Positions 26,718-27,907 of a stretch of 27,907 nucleotides of DNA are shown here, one piece after another. Within the stretch, counting starts at the first letter, position 1. The number at the start of each line of letters is the position of its first letter. Origin of the DNA: Bremia lactucae (lineage: Eukaryota > Oomycota > Peronosporomycetes > Peronosporales > Peronosporaceae); assembly GCF_004359215.1 (NCBI RefSeq), contig NC_090621.1, positions 4,897,610 through 4,925,516 of the forward strand, read 5' to 3'. Under the pieces are notes generated by a model, which was not told the DNA's origin, made no database searches, and saw only the letters and a list, made by a program, of their open reading frames with translations. The position numbers and the translations under genes are program-made.

Positions 26718-27858
26718 CAGCTGCGGTTCGTGCAGCCGCGGGTGACGCACTTTTATCTCTTGCGGCAGACGGAACGTCTGCCGTAGCATCTTCCACTCGC
26801 GCAACACTAGATGTTGTAGGTGCACGTGGTGATTCACCACGTGAATACGACCCCTCTTTGGAGTCGACTATGAGTGCGAGTCGGATGAAGTGGCCGACTC
26901 GGGGAGAATGGAACAGTCGCCTGATATTGTCAGGCGGCTGACTATGAGCCTTCGAATGAGAGGGCTCATTCTGATAGACGAGTGAATAGTATATTTGGTT
27001 CCGACGATGAGGATGATCTCTCATCGCCCGTTCCGTCTCCCGTACGGTCACCTGCACCTGTTTCTGTGCAAGGTGATGACGATGGCGTAAGCCATCGTAA
27101 TAAAAGTTCTTGTGGTATCCCTGCTTTAGTGGGTACCACTCAGGGGAGTGAAGACAATAAATATCTAATCTTGCCCGTGAAAGAAGCCATGGCTTTTGCC
27201 AGAACGGTTAATCAATAGCTTGTCTGGAGAGACTACTCCTCACAATAAACATCCCTTATTTATTGCGACAAAGCTACATGGCCTTGATCTCAGCGCGAAG
27301 AACTTCTCGCAGAGGAAGATTTTTATCTCGATGCTTTTCTTAAGCATCGATGGTTTAGTGGCAACAATAAGCGAGATAAAGTCTCGCTTATGCATGCCTG
27401 GAGCGCGTTCATTCGCAATGTCAAAGACATTGGACGCGAAGCCTGGCTTCAAAAACTTAACGCGAATCGCGTTAGATTTGAGAAACGAACTCCAACCGGT
27501 GCAAAGTATAAATTGCATCGGTTGTCACAAGAGGCTGGGCTTCCATGCCTCACGTGGGGTGATCCCTGTAAGTGTTGTGTTGACAACTCGAAGAGGGTAA
27601 AATGGGATGTCTATTCCTTTTCTTCGCCCTGGGGTAGGGCTTGCATCTCTATTGAGATGCGGGATGCAATTGACGTTTTGCAATCGATTTACACGCGCCA
27701 GGGGCGCGTGTTTTCCGATGGGCCTTCTGAACCATCGGATGGGTCTCGTCATACTGACGGACGAGGCCCTCAACGTCAGCAACCAGCTGGGAACGAGGCT
27801 CCCAGCTGTCATGTGAAGGTGGATAACCACGCCAGCGAACAAGATAACTCGTTCGCTG
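26718..27858. repeat. Chain of short perfect hairpins
   Basis: At least 18 inverted repeats with stems of 7 bp or more and short loops follow each other. Examples, left arm/right arm: 26763-26770/26776-26783; 26823-26832/26834-26843; 26918-26924/26930-26936; 27079-27086/27091-27098; 27328-27336/27342-27350; 27368-27376/27382-27390; 27416-27422/27426-27432; 27458-27465/27467-27474; 27493-27504/27513-27524 (12 pairs, one G-T); 27643-27649/27654-27660; 27691-27699/27703-27711; 27714-27721/27732-27739; 27784-27792/27800-27808; 27833-27840/27851-27858. For random DNA I would expect about one such stem in this length. Confidence 0.85.
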
Positions 27859-27907
27859 CCCCTTCACATCACGGTGGTTCTGGATACGTTCCACAAGGAA
27901 ACGTTGA
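27649..27907 (-). CDS. pol: Gypsy pol C-terminus with chromodomain, element E
   Basis: The minus strand is open from the edge to a TAG at 27651-27649. It reads ERIQNHRDVKGQRTSYLVRW and RGYPPSHDSWEPRSQLVADV, then EGLVRQYDETHPMVQKAHRK and a basic tail. The aromatic cage pattern and SWEP make the chromodomain call firm. It is undamaged in the visible part, unlike the same domain in element A (2345-2285), which has lost the first Val and gained a stop. Its start lies outside the window. In such elements the chromodomain directs integration. Confidence 0.9.
   Translation of the reverse strand, partial: QRFLVERIQNHRDVKGQRTSYLVRWRGYPPSHDSWEPRSQLVADVEGLVRQYDETHPMVQKAHRKTRAPGACKSIAKRQLHPASQ

Larger units (their letters stand above)
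26675..27907 (+). pseudogene. Antisense ORF of element E (runs off the edge)
   Basis: Opposite to pol. The ATG at 26675 begins MKNKLMRGANSAAPSAAVRA, an Ala/Ser-rich start shared with 20391-20317. After one frameshift at about 26938 the frame 26940-27907 runs on with only three stops (27216, 27246, 27285). It reads an acidic Ser/Pro region (SIFGSDDEDDLSSPVPSPVR), EELLAEEDFYLDAFLKHRWF, the conserved block NVKDIGREAWLQKLNANRVR with FEKRTPTGAKYKLHRLSQEA, GLPCLTWGD and a polar C-terminal part. The conserved block is the same as at 1914-2057 in element A, with many synonymous differences. The last 259 bp or more overlap the pol chromodomain on the other strand. Function unknown. The region is also packed with perfect hairpins. 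Confidence 0.72.

Noticed and set aside
26675..27600. Antisense ORF taken as an ordinary Gypsy gag in sense orientation
   Set aside because: The LTR next to it is preceded by a purine tract on the minus strand and followed by no primer site on the plus strand, and the pol chromodomain is on the minus strand. A normal gag cannot lie there. True gag is seen elsewhere in its usual place.
26718..27858. Hairpin chain as rho-independent terminators, tRNA-like elements or a CRISPR array
   Set aside because: Stems differ in sequence from one to the next, have no U tracts or cloverleaf order, and there is no repeated unit.
1..27907. Secreted effector genes (RxLR or Crinkler type) expected in some oomycete repeat regions
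   Set aside because: No ORF begins with a convincing signal peptide followed by an RxLR or LxLFLAK motif.

Overview
The window is repeat-rich nuclear DNA from a eukaryote, most likely an oomycete (Phytophthora or downy-mildew type). That call rests on recognising the Gypsy pol subfamilies, which have a chromodomain at the end of integrase, the Copia family, and LTRs ending TGTAACG...CGTTACA. The species cannot be fixed. I find no intact host gene, tRNA or CRISPR array. Almost all of the window is decayed LTR retrotransposon, nested and placed in alternating orientations.

Layout. 1-275: part of an LTR (family A). 504-5002: element A (Gypsy, minus strand), with both LTRs (family B), gag, protease and the integrase tail with chromodomain; reverse transcriptase, RNase H and the integrase core are deleted. 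5105-10773: a plus-strand Gypsy block (B/C1) that starts with a family-B LTR and ends with a family-C LTR. It holds gag, linker, the RT palm, RNase H, integrase ends and chromodomain. 10923-16315: element C2 (Gypsy, minus strand) with integrase, RNase H, RT, a 19-20-residue tandem-repeat linker, protease, gag and its 5' LTR. 16316-19350: element D (Gypsy, minus strand) with RT start, linker, protease, gag and its 5' LTR (family D). D sits inside the primer-binding site of a further family-A element (LTR 19360-19738). 20317-20923: the 3' end and 3' LTR of another family-A element (plus strand). 21452-25969: a Copia element (plus strand) interrupted by a solo family-D LTR flanked by a GTATC target duplication, and then by element E (family A, minus strand), which runs off the right edge. 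The E LTR carries a ~145-bp piece of mitochondrial-type small-subunit rRNA.

Two features stand out. First, the Gypsy elements carry a long ORF on the strand opposite to pol. It begins near the 3' LTR, runs toward pol and overlaps the integrase tail and chromodomain by at least 259 bp (about 720-775 bp where it can be measured). It is seen in families A and B, where it is homologous, and in C1, where it has the same position but no clear homology. Between copies A and E the antisense frame shows 17 synonymous changes among 33 changed codons, a mark of past protein-level selection. Second, the Gypsy DNA (LTR, gag, pol and antisense ORF) is packed with back-to-back short perfect hairpins with stems of about 7-13 bp, far above chance. 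The Copia DNA is not.

All genes here are broken by stops, frameshifts or deletions, so the locus is a graveyard rather than an active set. Elements A and B lie head to head and share a 730-bp, about 99.5% identical inverted tract, which looks like recent gene conversion and could fold into a long hairpin RNA.
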